Origin: Deinandra increscens subsp. villosa | Taxonomy: Eukaryota > Streptophyta > Magnoliopsida > Asterales > Asteraceae | Reading direction: 5' to 3' | DNA: 64,000 bases | Assembly (NCBI GenBank): GCA_039602395.1 | Contig: JBCNJP010000003.1 | Span: 21,042,956 to 21,106,955, forward strand | Shown here: positions 22,964 through 35,289 of the stretch, one piece after another | Numbering within the stretch: position 1 is the stretch's first letter | How the letters are laid out: the number at the start of each line of letters is the position of its first letter | The notes under the pieces: model-generated | Databases searched by the model: none | The model's input: only the letters and a program-made list of their open reading frames with translations | Told to the model about the DNA's origin: nothing | Program-made: the position numbers and the translations under genes

Positions 22964-25900
22964 TTATAGTTTCAGGACAATTTTGTGCCATGTGGCCTTT
23001 TCGACAACATTGATAGCACAATCGATAAGACTTTTTTTTATTTCTTTTTTATCCTGAAATGCATGACACACATAATCAAAATCAAAATTCTCATAAAAAT
23101 CATCAAATGATTGAAATCGATTAGCATGCACCCATTTTGAAGTTGGACTTTGAGAAGTGGAATTTGATCCAGATAAAGATAATTCTTTAAACTGTTGACC
23201 AACTCTGGAAGAACTTTTAGAAGAATTCTTCTTATGTTGTTTACCCCTGAATCCTTTCTCCATTGTAGATACTAAAACCTGAGATAAATGCTAAATATGA
23301 TCAAGATTGGTATCCTTCTTTTCTTTTGGAACTTTCTTTGACATATTCTTCTTGTCTTTCTTCTTAAATTTCTGATTCTCACTGCCCAAACTTGAACTTT
23401 TGTAACCTGGTAGCTTTGACAAATTCGAGTTGAGAACCAGAATTTCCAACTTGAGAAACTTGAGTAAATAAAGCTTTAATACCCTTTAAGCTGTTAGCTT
23501 CTACCAACTCAGAAGCTACTCTTTCTTCAGATAACTTCTTCACATCTTTCTCAACCATTTTTCCACTAAAAATTGCTCCATCATCTAATACAGTACCACT
23601 AAACACAAATTTGACAGATGTATGATCAACATTTGCCTTAATTTTCATTTTCTTGTTAGATGGCTTTGATTTCTTCTTTTCGGATCCCTCAGTAGCAAAT
23701 TCAGAATAATCTTGCTTTGCATTAGAAGTTTTAACATCAGCAAGAGAATCTATTTGAATAACCGGGTGCGAAATTTGATTATGCTCTTCTCCTCCAAAAA
23801 CTTTCTTGAAATTCTCATCTTTACACAAATAACTTGTGAAAGAATGAGAATTCTTCAGATTGTTTAATTTCATGTTAAGATCAAGAATCTCAACATTTAA
23901 ATCTGAAATATTCTTCTATGCTTCACCCAACGCCTTTTTTGAATCAATCAACTGCTCTGAAACTCTGTTTGACAATGATTTTGCTCTACTCATATTATCG
24001 TGTGCACTATACACTTCTTGTGTAACTTTTTCCCATTTCTCTTTGTAAATTTCAACATTTCTATTCAACAACCAAACCAACTTTGGCTTCAACCAGAATT
24101 GTATTATCATTTCAAAACCCTTTGCTTTGTAGCAAGCTCATCACAAGTTTGATCAAGAACATGAAGCTTTACTTTTGATATCTCAAAAAAAGCATCAAAA
24201 TCTTCACAAGCTTCTTTAGCTTTGACCTTATGTTCTTCAACTTCCTTTAACAACTTCTCATTCTCAGCAAGTAACTTGACAACTTTTGTCATGAGCTCTT
24301 CGTTTTCACTTTGAAGTTGTAATTTCTGTTGAGTATTTTGAATACAACTTTCTGATAATTGTTTGTAATGCTCCAAAGTGGATAAATATTGAATAGTTGT
24401 CTCTTCAAACCTTTTCATGAGTTCTTCTAACTCTTCCAACATCAAACTCTTTTCTTTGACTAAGTTCTCATTTGTCTTGACAATTTCATCAGAAACTTCA
24501 CAATTTGTCTTGTAAATTTCTAACTATTCTTCCTTCCTTTTGCTTTCAAGAACCAAACATTCGTTTTCTTTAATCAATTTTCGTATATTTCTATATTTTT
24601 GTGAATAAAATTCACAAGTAGACTAATAACCACTTACTTCAGAATCAGAATCACTTGATTCAACTTGCACATTTGCCATTAACGCTTGATGTGATTCGTT
24701 AGTGAAACCAAGTTCAAATATAGTTTCCATTATAACATCATCCGCTCGAGAGTTGCAGACAAAACCAAATTCATCCGAAAACTGTTGTGACCAATCATAG
24801 CCGTCATGAACTTGAGACACCATAGCTTTTGCTTTTGTACCATTAGATGTAGTAGATTTGTGTGTGAGATGACCAGAATTAGACTTCTTAGATGGTAATT
24901 GATTACATTCACGAGCAAAATGTCCAATTTTGGAACATTTGAAACATTTAACCTTTGACTTATCTAATCCAAGTTTCCAACCTGGAGTAAGAGTCTTATT
25001 TCCAGTTTTCTAAAAATATCTTCTACCTCTTTGAACCAACATAGCAAACTGCCAATTCAAATCTAACTGATTCAGATGATCATCATCCAACTGATCTAAG
25101 TCGTCTCTAAACAAATCAGCATCACCAATGTTACTAATTATTGATCCACAAGAAGATGAAACTAAAGCAGATATCAACGCATCATATTCTTCAGTTGTTT
25201 AAACAGAAATAGAATTGTGCTTTGATTTATCGGGAGTTGTAAAACTGCAACCTGAAGAATAACCAGAATTTTCATACTTTCCAGCAAGAAAAGCTGTTGG
25301 AGCAGGATTTAAACTTAGACTATAACTTGACTTATTTTTAGCATTCATTGTAGCTGAATTTTCACCAAAGTATAATTTAAGATTCTGAATGGGAGCAGTT
25401 TCTGACTATTTCACAATCATTTCCATTTCACGAGCTTGTAATTGGCTTGTCAATTGACTGAAAGACCCACTTGAACAATTTGGATCATGAGTTAACAGCA
25501 AAACATAGTTTTCCCAATTGTTTGACAAAGCTTCTAGAAATTTCTCTTCTAATTCATCATCCTCCTTTGTAACTTTCACACTTCAAGTTCATTTATTAAA
25601 TATGAAAACCTTGCAATCAAGTCGGATATTTTCTCATTCTCACAATGCCCGAAGTTATCAAATTCTTTCTTCAAAACTTTCTTTCAAGTCTTTTGATATT
25701 GCTCATTCCCCTCGCATCTTTCTTTAATAGCTTCCCATAATTCCTTAGAAGTTGTAAACTTTTTAAACTGACGCATCAACTCCTTCGGTAACGCCATTGT
25801 AAGAAAACTATAAGTTTTCTTCTATCTTGTAAAACCCTTCTTTTCATCAGCATCAGAATCACTTATCATTATTTGCTTGTTGGCACCTAACATTGGATAC

Positions 25901-26098
25901 ATATACTCTTGTTCAATTGGTATCCAACAATAATATATCCAGAGAAAATATGTATGATTCTAGTCGTTTCTTCCAGTTATGGTAATCCTCCAATCTTAGC
26001 AATTTGAGAACTTTTTGAGTTGTTCCTATTTCGTTATCATAACTCTTCATGAGTTGCATTGAAGTTTCAGCAGCTAAAAATGCTTGATAATCGCTCAT
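22964..26098 (-). pseudogene. gag: gag of element D, many frameshifts
   Basis: Starts MSDYQAFLAAET at 26098 with a copia-type N-terminal domain, then breaks into many frames. A first CCHC knuckle reads CFKCSKIGHFAREC near 24920. A long coiled coil (24110-24445 and 23916-24110) is rich in Glu, Lys and Leu. A second knuckle, CYQCCRKGHMAQNC, lies near 23000 in a frame different from the surrounding ORF. Downstream, a KMQWRPK stretch (about 22790) is shared with element G. No protease, integrase or reverse transcriptase trace is visible. It cannot make a full-length protein. Confidence 0.75.
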
Positions 26099-26296
26099 TT
26101 TGAAAATGAGTAATTGAATATCAAAACTTCAAACCCTAAAACGGAGGTCTCAGAAATGGAGTTTGGGGGTCGAAACGAAGGGTACTAGCTGTGAGGCAGT
26201 AAAAGTGTAGATCTCTCCAAGATGGTCGTTTTGGCTAGTATTGGGTTCCGTAACTCAAAACAGAACTCAAGTTACGTCAGTTTTAGTGAACAATAC

Positions 26297-26645
26297 TTTT
26301 CTGCCGACGAACCAAAAACACTTGTACCGAACCAAAAAGTCAACCCGAACCAATAAAGTCAACAGCGAACCAGAGTATCTTTGCGAACCAGAATGAAAAC
26401 CAGCGAACTAATAATGTTGGCGAACTAATGATAGTCAACGAACCAAGACTTTTAACGAAACAATGGTAAGTTGTAACCACTCCGAACAAATCTTGAAGAT
26501 TGCCTAGCGAACCATTTTCAGCAAATCAATAAAACTTGAAGATTCCCCGGCGACCCAATACTCAGCGAATTAGTGACCTGATGAAGAGATACTAACGAAT
26601 TATAAGACTCATCCAGCGAACCAACAGATTCAAGTAACGAACCAA
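26297..26645 (-). repeat. CGAACC motif array in the leader of element D
   Basis: About 14 copies of CGAAC(C/T) within 350 bases, for example AGCGAACCA and TACCGAACCA. It is the same word as in the U3 hairpin of this element's LTR. It sits between the primer binding site and gag, i.e. in the genomic RNA leader. Confidence 0.85.
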
Positions 26646-26857
26646 ACTGAATTTTTCTGAATTTTACGAATTTGGACGAATTGAACCGAGATTTGTAGCA
26701 GTAAGTAATGAAAGCACACTAGGAATGGATCGAAATCAGTTTTAGCACCAAAAAAACTAGAATTTAAGGAAACTTGACGAAAAATGATCAAAAACATACT
26801 TTTTCTCACTAGAAAACTCAAATTTCATCAATTTGAATCAACAGAACAACCTGAATT

Positions 26858-27237
26858 GCTCTGATACCACTTGTAAGAGCTGGAACAGATCTTATTACTG
26901 ATTGATATGATCAAATACGATGAACACGGGAGTAAATAAACCTTCAGTTTATTGATTTCACTAAGAGATGAGTACAAGATGTAGAGAGAGAAAACACACT
27001 CAGAAACACATAGTTAAAGTAACTGAATGACTGAAGTTCTTCAAAGACATGAGCTAAATAAGCTCAACCTATTTATAATGTTGTCAATCTGCCTAGCAAA
27101 CCATCCAATGAAGCATTGGGTTTTTGGCTAGCGACCCAATGGTTAGGACCATGGTTCGCTGTCCTAAGACTCACAATATAGCTCTCACTTAGATACAATA
27201 CATGAGACACTTTGTAGCATAGGGTTATGCTCTAACA
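26858..27237 (-). repeat. Primer binding site and 5' LTR of element D
   Basis: GCTCTGATACCA at 26858-26869 is the initiator-Met primer site in reverse, two bases from the LTR, which starts TGTAAGAGC at 26872. The LTR ends ...GCTCTAACA at 27237, so the element-sense start is TGTTAGAGC. Confidence 0.8.
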
Positions 27238-27953
27238 CGGAGCATTAATGCCGCTTAAGAAAAACCATAAGCGCTATAAATAACCTCCTCAACTACTTGA
27301 GGAGGGATCACTAAATACCTTTGGACGATTCACTCGCTTCGGCACACTCATACTCTCCTATGCTCTTACGGCAAGGAAGATTCCCTATCTCCCCACACTC
27401 ACATCCTTATTAGTACGAGGGTAGACCTGGGATGGCAATGATGCATCTGGCAGTCCCAGTCTGAGCCGGAGGAGCCATCTCCCTCCTCTGTTCTAACTCT
27501 CCTTTCAAGCAAGGTACCGAAGCGAAGAATAACCACCAAAACATCCACCTTCTGGCAGTCGAGCAGAAGGTCGGACCGTCCTTTCCCTGCACTCCGTCCG
27601 GCCCAAAGTGCTATGATTCTACAATCAGCATGCAAGAACCATTGAAGAATATATATCTTGGTTCGTTGATCTTGATTCCGATTGGAGATCTTGATGGCGA
27701 CTATGTCAAATTGTGTATTTGATCAAATTTGTTATGGGGAGTGAAGGAGGAGACGAAGATCGTAAATGAGGCGTAGGAAGGAATTGAAGGTTTTTGTCCA
27801 CAGCGGGTTTTTTGGGTCAGATAATAAGGATCCGCGTGTGAATTTTCACATGGCCAAAAGTGGCCATGATTTAGGTGGGAAAAAATGAATGTGAGGAGGG
27901 TTGTGGTGATGCCACCTCAACAAAAGCTCTTTATTTATTATATAGTATATAAG

Positions 27954-28005
<52 letters not shown>

Positions 28006-28206
28006 TGGGTTATTAACCCGTGTACTATACGGTTTGAATTTTTGTGTCAAATATGAAGATGATTATCAAGAACTCAAGAACAATTAGTTTTTATATATAT
28101 TTTGTTAGCTTGTTATATATTTTTGTTAGGTTTTTATATTTTCTGATTATTTTTTAAATGTTATTATAATGGTTACTTATAAGTTAATTATATATATATA
28201 TATACC
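27238..28206. other. Unclassified sequence right of element D
   Basis: Continues the DNA into which D inserted. It has a GCTATAAATAACC promoter-like box near 27275, followed by a perfect hairpin CCTCCTCAA-ctac-TTGAGGAGG (about 27284-27305), an arrangement seen in plant LTR leaders. Short frames at 27399-27635 are not recognisable. AT-rich DNA from 27900 includes GGGTTATTAACCC and a second AT run at about 28190. Confidence 0.35.
27957..28003. repeat. (AT)n microsatellite
   Basis: About 47 bases of AT dinucleotide in the unclassified block right of D. Confidence 0.95.
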
Positions 28207-28747
28207 GAGGGTGAAGCGTTACGTATAGGGATTTCCGAGTAGAGTTAGGGTATTGATCAAGGAAACTGAACCAAAGACATTCAAGGCGACGGTGAATTTA
28301 AGTTCCAATCTCTACAGCGAGATGTTCGGTGCGAATGGTAGGCTAGAAGGAGCAAAGAGGAAGGAAACGAAACCAGAAGCAATTTCAAGGAAGAACAACG
28401 GGAGTCACCACAAGAAGTTGAAGAATAATTCGAAAGACGAAAAGCCGAGGTGCCACAAATGCAATAAGAATCATTTTGGAGAATGTAGGTCGGGAACATC
28501 TAGATGTTATACGTGCGGCAAAGAAGGTCACTTCTCGGGCAATTGCCCAGAACGTAAGAAGTGTTACGAATTAGGGGAAGCGGGACACCTTAGGATGAAC
28601 TGTCCTAAGTTAGTGTTAAACCCTAAACCACTTCGACCCATCCCAGTGAATGCTCCGGGTCCGAGAACGGCTCCTGCGAGGGCATATGGTATGTTGGAGA
28701 TGATAGAAGGAGATCCTCAGACATCGTCAGGTAATTCGAGTAGTTAG
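28207..28747 (+). pseudogene. gag: H gag fragment (nucleocapsid part), left copy
   Basis: Near-identical (about 97%) to 48502-49054. It carries an in-frame TAG just after its truncated start, then a basic region and three cysteine motifs: CHKCNKNHFGEC, CYTCGKEGHFSGNC and a third in which the second Cys codon has become a Leu codon (CYELGEAGH), so that knuckle is broken. The left end is cut at an AT run, removing the capsid domain. The sequence resumes after element C at 35823. Confidence 0.8.
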
Positions 28748-28773
28748 AAATCATAGATAATCGTTATTCATTT

Positions 28774-29293
28774 TGTAAGGATCGAAATATCTCCTCACGC
28801 GATATCAATGTATAGCAACAACCGTGCGGAATCCAGTGTTACTAGATGATTCAAGCATAAACAATAAATCTATAAAAAGATGATAAAAAACACGAATAAA
28901 CACAAACCGATTAGAAGCACTTGATTAAAGCTTGGTTGCAACACACTTGAAAAATTCGAAATTCTCCTTGAGAGAATTTCGATTACACCTTGAGAAAGCA
29001 CAAAACCAACAACCCTAAAACAAAGATATTAGTGCCCTATTTATAGGAGATCACATGCTTGGTCAAGAAGCCACTCCTAAAACCCTAATTAACACCTAGT
29101 TTCCGGATTTGACTTTAAAGGCCCACTAAACATCCCGTAAACACTTTCTAAATGAGCCTAAACATGCTTAAACTGGCCCAGTGACCCAATATAACCATAA
29201 CCCAACTAATTTTCACATATTCTATCACATAGGCCTTCAAAATAGTCTGCCAGGTGATGATTTAATACACAAGCTACAAATTATTCCCTTACA
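28774..29293 (-). repeat. 3' LTR of element C with repeated polypurine tracts next to it
   Basis: TGTAAGGATCG to ...CCCTTACA. TATA sequence CTATAAATAG on the minus strand at 29037-29047. Next to it, internal side, AATCTTCCCATTGGCTTG (29293-29310) is repeated as AATCTTCTCCTTGGCTTG (29350-29367): in sense, two similar AG-rich tracts, fitting the multiple-PPT habit of Sireviruses. The GATCGAAAAG word of its leader is not obvious in this LTR. Confidence 0.9.
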
Positions 29294-30482
29294 ATCTTCC
29301 CATTGGCTTGTGATATTAAATGTCTTCTACTTTCAACCTTCAGACTTGCAATCTTCTCCTTGGCTTGATCATGGGTTGTTGAAGATTCTTTTCTTTATCA
29401 ATCTTCATTGGGCAGGAACGAGAGACTTTTGGGAGCATTCTCTCAATCAGCATCAGCTTGGACTTCTAAGTATGAACAAGTAATGAGAGGAGGATCCTCA
29501 AATACTTGCTTCTTCTTGAAAAAAAAATGCTGAGTCCTAGCTGAATCATCAAAAACTGTCTTGACTTGCTTGTGTCTTCAGAAGCAACACTTGAAAAACC
29601 AACAAACTTCCCCTAAGCATAGGGTAAGTCCTTTTCCGGCTGGTTCTTCAACTTCATCAGTAACAATATCAGTGCATTGATCAACTGAGTCCTTGACCTT
29701 CTTGTCCATGAGTTGTTTTTTTTTAACTTAACCTGTTAAGCACAACGTGGAACAAACACAAACACTAACCAGCATATGATATCTGGTTACTGGGTTAGCA
29801 GGAGAAAAACATTCTTTAACACAAACCCTAACATTGATTAGGGGTTTCCTATAAACAATTCCCCTGAACCCGAGGACTCTTCACATAGTACCCATAAAAA
29901 CTTATTGAAACCTTTAAATTAACCTGGCCATGGTTGAAAAATAAACAATAAAAACTTAAGATAACACAAAAGAAAAAATAAAAACGAGAAGGTTTCTATG
30001 GGATCAAACCGTATGAATCTGACCGAGGAACCCTTTTCAGCTTCTGTTACTCGAACACGTCCAAGTGATTGCCAATATACTGATCCACTTTAAACTCTAA
30101 CCCTTTTCTTTATCAGGCTGTTTGTCACTTTATTATCTTTTAAGGTGCATTAATTATGAACAGAAAGTGGGTTTCAACAAATCCTAGGTACATGTTATAG
30201 CACACTATCAAGCATATAAATTCCTTACCACATATTTTCACAACCTGAACCAGAAGTTTGAAACTGAGCTCGAGACTTGGTTGAGAAGAGAAAGAATAGA
30301 TCACATAGATTTTTGGGTATAATATACAAAGTCAACTGAATTTTTGAAACTTTTAATAATGCTCTCATCAGTGACAAAGGCAGAGGGATTTGGACACTTG
30401 AGGGTCTCTTTTCTTGTTCTCTTTGGCATCTTTTGGGTGTATACATGCATTTTTTTAATTGCATATATCATTTAAGGTGATC

Positions 30483-30640
30483 TGTAAGCACGTATGCATG
30501 GACAACTCCAGGTCATTGCTCATGTAAAGCAGAGGAGAGCCTTACATACACGCGAAGCATCCCCAGGTCATTGCTCACGCAAAGCAGAGGGAACACCGAC
30601 TTTTTAAGCTCAATTTCACACTCTTGGAGACAAGCGTGTG
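30483..30640 (-). other. RNA stem-loop modules of element C
   Basis: Two copies of CAGGTCATTGCTCA(T/C)G(T/C)AAAGCAGAGG (shown split by variants). The second folds as TTGC, RNA-sense loop GTGA, GCAA (30571-30582), a GNRA hairpin, inside CCC/GGG. The first has an outer pair TGTAAG (30483-30488) with CTTACA (30541-30546) and a decayed inner stem (loop ATGA). A third hairpin, CACAC...GTGTG with inner CTTG/CAAG, is at about 30617-30640. The frame CTCTGC-hairpin-GACCTG matches the modules of D and G. Confidence 0.6.
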
Positions 30641-31244
30641 TATTGGGAACTTGAACATGTAGTCAAATAGAAATGCAATTAACCTAAGTGTTGTTACCCA
30701 ACAAACTGCCATACGTTATCTTTAAGTGTATAACGCATACCTTTTCAGATTTACGAGCTGAGCCTACTAGCATATCACCATGGATCATGTCTTTCACAAT
30801 CACCTTATGTGTGTTAGCCGTCTCCAAAACGGAAAGTTATTTCACTTCCCACCTTCTCAAGGAAACAAAAGATTAAAAATTAAAAAGCACAATATAATTT
30901 TGAGGGGTCAACAATTTCATCTTTTCTATTCTTCCCCTTGCTTTTTGATTTTTAATAACAACACACATTTTTTCTTTTTCTTTTTTTAATTTTTAAATTT
31001 TTTTTTAATTTTTAACTTGAACACACTGACATATCACTAAACATCGACTCAGTAAACACAATTGGCCAAGTTAACCTTCAAAGTTTATCTTTTAAAAAAA
31101 TTCAGAAATGGGTTTTGTTTAATGCACTACCATACTTCACATCAAATTAGCCAAGAAACAACCAATTCAGACAATACCTTGTTGATTTCACTAAATTTAC
31201 CTCTTACCAGAAGAACATCCCTACTATTGAAAATCTGCATGTCA
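30641..31244 (-). other. 3' untranslated part of element C
   Basis: No gene seen. It contains a small hairpin with CGTTAT/ATAACG arms near 30715-30740 and a T-rich run at 30965-31012. 29370-30480 is likewise non-coding. Confidence 0.5.
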
Positions 31245-31345
31245 TGTAGTTAAGAGATGCCTTCTATCCTATGCCTGGAACAATCACTTTCAAAAACAAA
31301 TAAGTTAATGGAAGTCCTCCTTGACTGTTCCTGCACCAGGTGAGA
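31245..31345 (-). pseudogene. Remnant of the pol start in element C
   Basis: Right after the gag stop and an acceptor-like CTGGTGCAG, the minus strand reads a short frame ending ESDCSRHRIEG. This resembles the copia protease signature DSGCSRHMTG with the catalytic-motif context degraded. Similarity fades within 100 bases. It shows that C descends from a pol-bearing element by loss of pol. Confidence 0.5.
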
Positions 31346-31347
31346 GA

Positions 31348-34300
31348 TCAGTTAGCCATAAGTACCCAGGCCATTGTTGTTCTGGGTATACCTGATGAGT
31401 CGGTGAAAGTTATCTCTTTGAAGCACATTCCCTTTGTGACATTAGGGATTGGGGGTGTGGCTGCCTTGGTGTTGGGTTTTACCTGGTCATCTTTGGGAAC
31501 ATCTTTGTTCTTAACCTTCCAGGTTTGGTGGTTCAGTTTTTCTTTTACCTGAGGACTTTTGGGTGGATTCTTCTTAACATTTTGATTTTTAAAAATTTTA
31601 ACATTTTGAAATTGTTTGGAGTGTTTTTTATACACCCCTTTAGGCTGGTAATTCTGGTTTACCACCTTAGACTCATTCCACCTTTCTTCCTCACTCCTCA
31701 CATTTGTTTTTGGATAACCGACTGGTTTCAGAAAACTGGCAGGTTTCGGAAAACGGGCTTGTGTTGTAAAACTGACTGGTTTTGATTTGGAATGAAAGAC
31801 ATTATCAGTTTTAAAAACATTTTTCATTGTTTTTTGAGGTGACTTAGACTTTTGATTCACCTTTTGTACCTTTAGTTGCTGAGGTACAGACTTCTGCACC
31901 TTTGGTTTTGCAGGTGCAGGCTTTTTCTTTGAACCACCATTTGGTTGGGCCTTTGGGACAGGTTTTTGATGAACCCTCTTAGAGTAATAAGGTTCATACG
32001 GTCGGTGCAAGCAGTTTCTTGCCATGTGTCCTGGTCTACCACACACATGGCAACACTGTTTCTTGGGATACATGGGAGCTTGTTGTTGGTTATGCCCAGT
32101 GGATATCCAGGTTGGCTTTGAAGAGTTTTTATGGATCCAAAGGGCCTTACCATGTGGCTTTGTGGTCAAAATATACTCCCGTTGTATCGGCTTAAATTGG
32201 TCATATGCAGAGTTAACTTTTGGGTACGGGATAAAGTCATGGGGTCTGGTGTCCCGTACTTTCTGCACATTTTGGACAGGATGATTGATCTTATTCTCAG
32301 AAATTTTCACATCACTTGTGGACTTGGGACCAGCAACCTGTGGTCCCTTACCCCTTCTTCAAATTTAAACAGTTCTTAAGGGTTTCACAAGTTTATCATC
32401 ACTTTTACCAAAAATAAACACACCGCATTCATAAAGTTTATCACACAAATCAGATGCTGAAGTTTTTGACTCAGACTTAACAGAAGTTTCAGGTTTCTCA
32501 AAATAAAAGTTTTTAAAACAAGAATCATAATTAGACTTCATGGGACTTTTAGGGGTCTCCTTGCAGTTCACTACCCCTGCTTCTTTATTACCTTTATCTG
32601 CACAAGAAGTAGAAGTGTTAGTAATGTTAGAAACAGGAGCATAAATTTTAATGGGACAAGCAGCAAGTTTCTTTTCTATTTCAGCCTTAGCTTCTAAGGA
32701 GGTCTTTGGACACTCATAGTCTGGGATCATTTCATGCATCAATGGCATCGGTACTGTATGAGTGGATGTTTCATCTTTTACCTCAGTACCGATACCCAAA
32801 CCAGAGTTGGCTTTGAGATGTCGCATTCGAGCATCTGTGTTGTAGAAAAGAGAGCTAGCCTTCATCATTTCTGACACGATCTTATCATTTCGTTCAACTT
32901 TAGTTTGTGATGTTTCTAATTTGGCTTTAAGTTGTTCAACTTCTGATTTTAATGTATCAATTTCTTCATTAGCAATTCTAAGATATGCAGTTTTATCACT
33001 CAATTGTCTTTGAAGATTCTTAATATCGACTTTGGCAGCTTCTAATTTTTCACTTAATATTTTACTCCTACCTTTGTACTCTCGCATGTCTCTATCAGAT
33101 AATTCACGATTTAAGGTCTCATTAATGAACTTACGTTGCCAGTCCTGAGATTCATTAAATGTAATTTGGCATTTAGGGTTAGAACATACCTCATTGCTGC
33201 TGGCCTGGGACCCTGGAGTTACGTCTGCCATGAATGCATGATGAAAGAGTTCAGCAGCTTCTTTCTGAGTTTCTTCTTCAGCCAGAAGGGCTACATGATC
33301 AAGTGTCAGACTCAAGTCTTCCACCTGAGATGTCCAGTCATATCCTGGTGTGTGCTGAACCACCAGTGCCCTGTCATTCTTCCCTATCTCCTTCTTCACA
33401 CTTTCACCTCTGTTCTCTAGTTTTGATCTCTCTATCAACCTTTGGTTTGGTGCATTCTCGTGCATAATGCCCATACTCATTGCAGTTGTAGCACCTCAAG
33501 TTTGCTTTGTTGAAACTGAGCTTTATCCCCTTCCCTCCATTCCAGTCCTTCTTTCCTGTCTTTTCCATGAACTGCTTAGCTCTCAAAGCTGACATTCCCA
33601 TCTGGTAAGAAGTATCCATATGCTCCAGGTCTTTTGGGTTGACTTGATTCACATCATCTAGAGTTAAATCAATGGGTAGAATGAACCTGCAACGAGTGCC
33701 TGATAGCAACTCATAATTCCTACACCAAGAGCAAAACTAGAATCTTTGGTTAGAGCATTGACATCTAAAGAGACAAGGTTTGATGTTCCAGATGTGCTCG
33801 ACCCAATGGCTTGAGCAATAAATCCCATTGGATTAGACTGTGGGTTTATTGGAGCAGCAGCTGACTGTGAGATGAAAGCTTGATTAACTTGATTCATTAC
33901 TGCTCCATTGCCCAGCTTTCTGGCCCTCTTCTGCTTCTTTTCTTCATATGCTCTAATGGTGGACATGAGCTCGCTCAGCGGTGAAGTAGACATTTGCACC
34001 GTCTTTTCCATTAACTCAATAGTGCTGTCCCAATTTGGCGGAAGAGAATTTACCAGCTTCCTGTTTACCTCGACCTGTGTGTAAGTGACTCCAGCATCTT
34101 TCATTCCTGTTACAATTTTGATGAACCGTTGAAGCTAAGTCTCAATATTTTCACCAGGGATGTAACTGAATTCATTAAACTGTTCTCTTAGATTTTCTTT
34201 CCGAGATTCCTTCATATCATCATTTCCTTCGTACGCGGCCACAAGAGCATCCCAAAGTGTCTTAGCAGAGGTATACTCCTTGAAGGCTTCAGCAACTTCA

Positions 34301-34614
34301 GGAGATAAAGCCATGGTTAGAGCAGCCAGTGCCTTTCTATCACACTCCACCCTGTCCCAGTCGTCATCAATCCATTCAGATTTGCCTTTAGGCTTGGGTG
34401 GCTGACCTTGTTCTCTAGGCATTGATGGGACAAAGTCTCCCACCTCAACCGATCGCATGATCTTGGGATCATGGTAGTTTACATAGTTCACGAATCAGTA
34501 CTTCCAGCTCATGAAGTCCTTGCCAGACATCAGACGGGGTGGTCTGGCATTGGTTCCGATTTTGGCATCCATTTCAAGGGTTGCACTTGACAAACTTGAC
34601 ATATCAAAGGCCAT
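31348..34614 (-). pseudogene. gag: gag of element C, disrupted
   Basis: Begins at the ATG at 34614 (MAFDMSSLSS), hits an in-frame TGA at 34495-34497, and continues through a UBN2-type domain split near 34115. A knuckle, CYNCNEYGHYAREC, lies near 33480. A long coiled coil (about 32850-33100, KLEAAKVDIKNLQRQL) precedes a second knuckle, CHVCGRPGHMARNC, near 32030, and a Lys/Pro-rich tail ends AWVLMAN-stop. The AWV...N ending is shared with element E. Frames change near 33690, 33440 and 32340. At least the N-terminal half cannot be translated in one piece. Confidence 0.85.
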
Positions 34615-34639
34615 TGCAAACACAGAGAGGCAAGAAACA

Positions 34640-35130
34640 CAGATTTTCGATCAAGAAAGGATGGGTCGAAAAGGGGTTTTCGGTCAGACAGGGCTAATCG
34701 AAAAGTACTTTTTGATCGGATAGGAAAGTGGTCGAAAAGTGTGATTTACGATCGAAAAGGTGGAGCTTGATCGAAAAGTCTCGGATGGGACTTTTCGATT
34801 GAGGAGAACAGTGGATCGAAAAGTCACAGGGGACTTTCCGATCGTGACAACGGATCGAGAAGTCACGGAAGGGACTTCTCGATTGAGGGATGATTGATTG
34901 AAAAGTCACTGAGGGGGACTTTCCAATCGAAAATTCTGATCAAGAAGTCACAGAAAGGGACTTCTCGATTAAGAGCAGCTGATCGAAAAGTCACTGATGG
35001 GGACTTTCCGATTGAAATCAACTGATCGAAAAGACACAGAGGGTCTTTCTCGATCACGGAATCACGACAGAATGGGTTTTCGATCAGAAAGGCTGATCGA
35101 AAAGTCTTCACTTAGCTCGAAAAGTCTCTG
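34640..35130 (-). repeat. GATCGAAAAGTC hairpin array in the leader of element C
   Basis: About 24 copies of the word GATCGAAAAG(TC) in alternating orientation within 490 bases. Neighbouring copies pair as stems of about 12 bp with short G-rich loops, e.g. GATCGAGAAGTC with GACTTCTCGATT, and GATCGAAAAGTC with GACTTTCCGATC, where the mismatch is G-U in element-sense RNA. About seven successive hairpins would form in the genomic RNA leader. Confidence 0.85.
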
Positions 35131-35289
35131 ATTCACGAACAAATAGTCTTCAAAGATTCTGTTTTGAGTGTAAACCTGCAAAAGACTTCTGAATCGTGCT
35201 AAAGCTGAAAATCACCACAAAAACTCAAATTGTTAGTTGCCAAAAACTTGAATCGGATATCGCGAGAGCCTCGAAACTTGCGTTTCTTG

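Larger units (their letters stand above)
21225..27237 (-). mobile_element. Element D: old gag-only Sirevirus-derived element
   Basis: LTRs at 21225-21568 and 26872-27237 enclose a decayed gag and no pol. Flanking pentamers TGGAG (21220-21224) and CGGAG (27238-27242) match at 4 of 5 bases and probably are the target duplication. The left LTR lacks about 26 terminal bases and the adjacent polypurine tract. About 30 substitutions in 345 aligned LTR bases (~9%) make it the oldest dateable element here. Its 3' region is homologous to that of element G. Confidence 0.8.

Noticed and set aside
27399..27635. Small Arg/Cys-rich frame
   Set aside because: Two overlapping short frames in moderately GC-rich DNA with no domain; probably chance.
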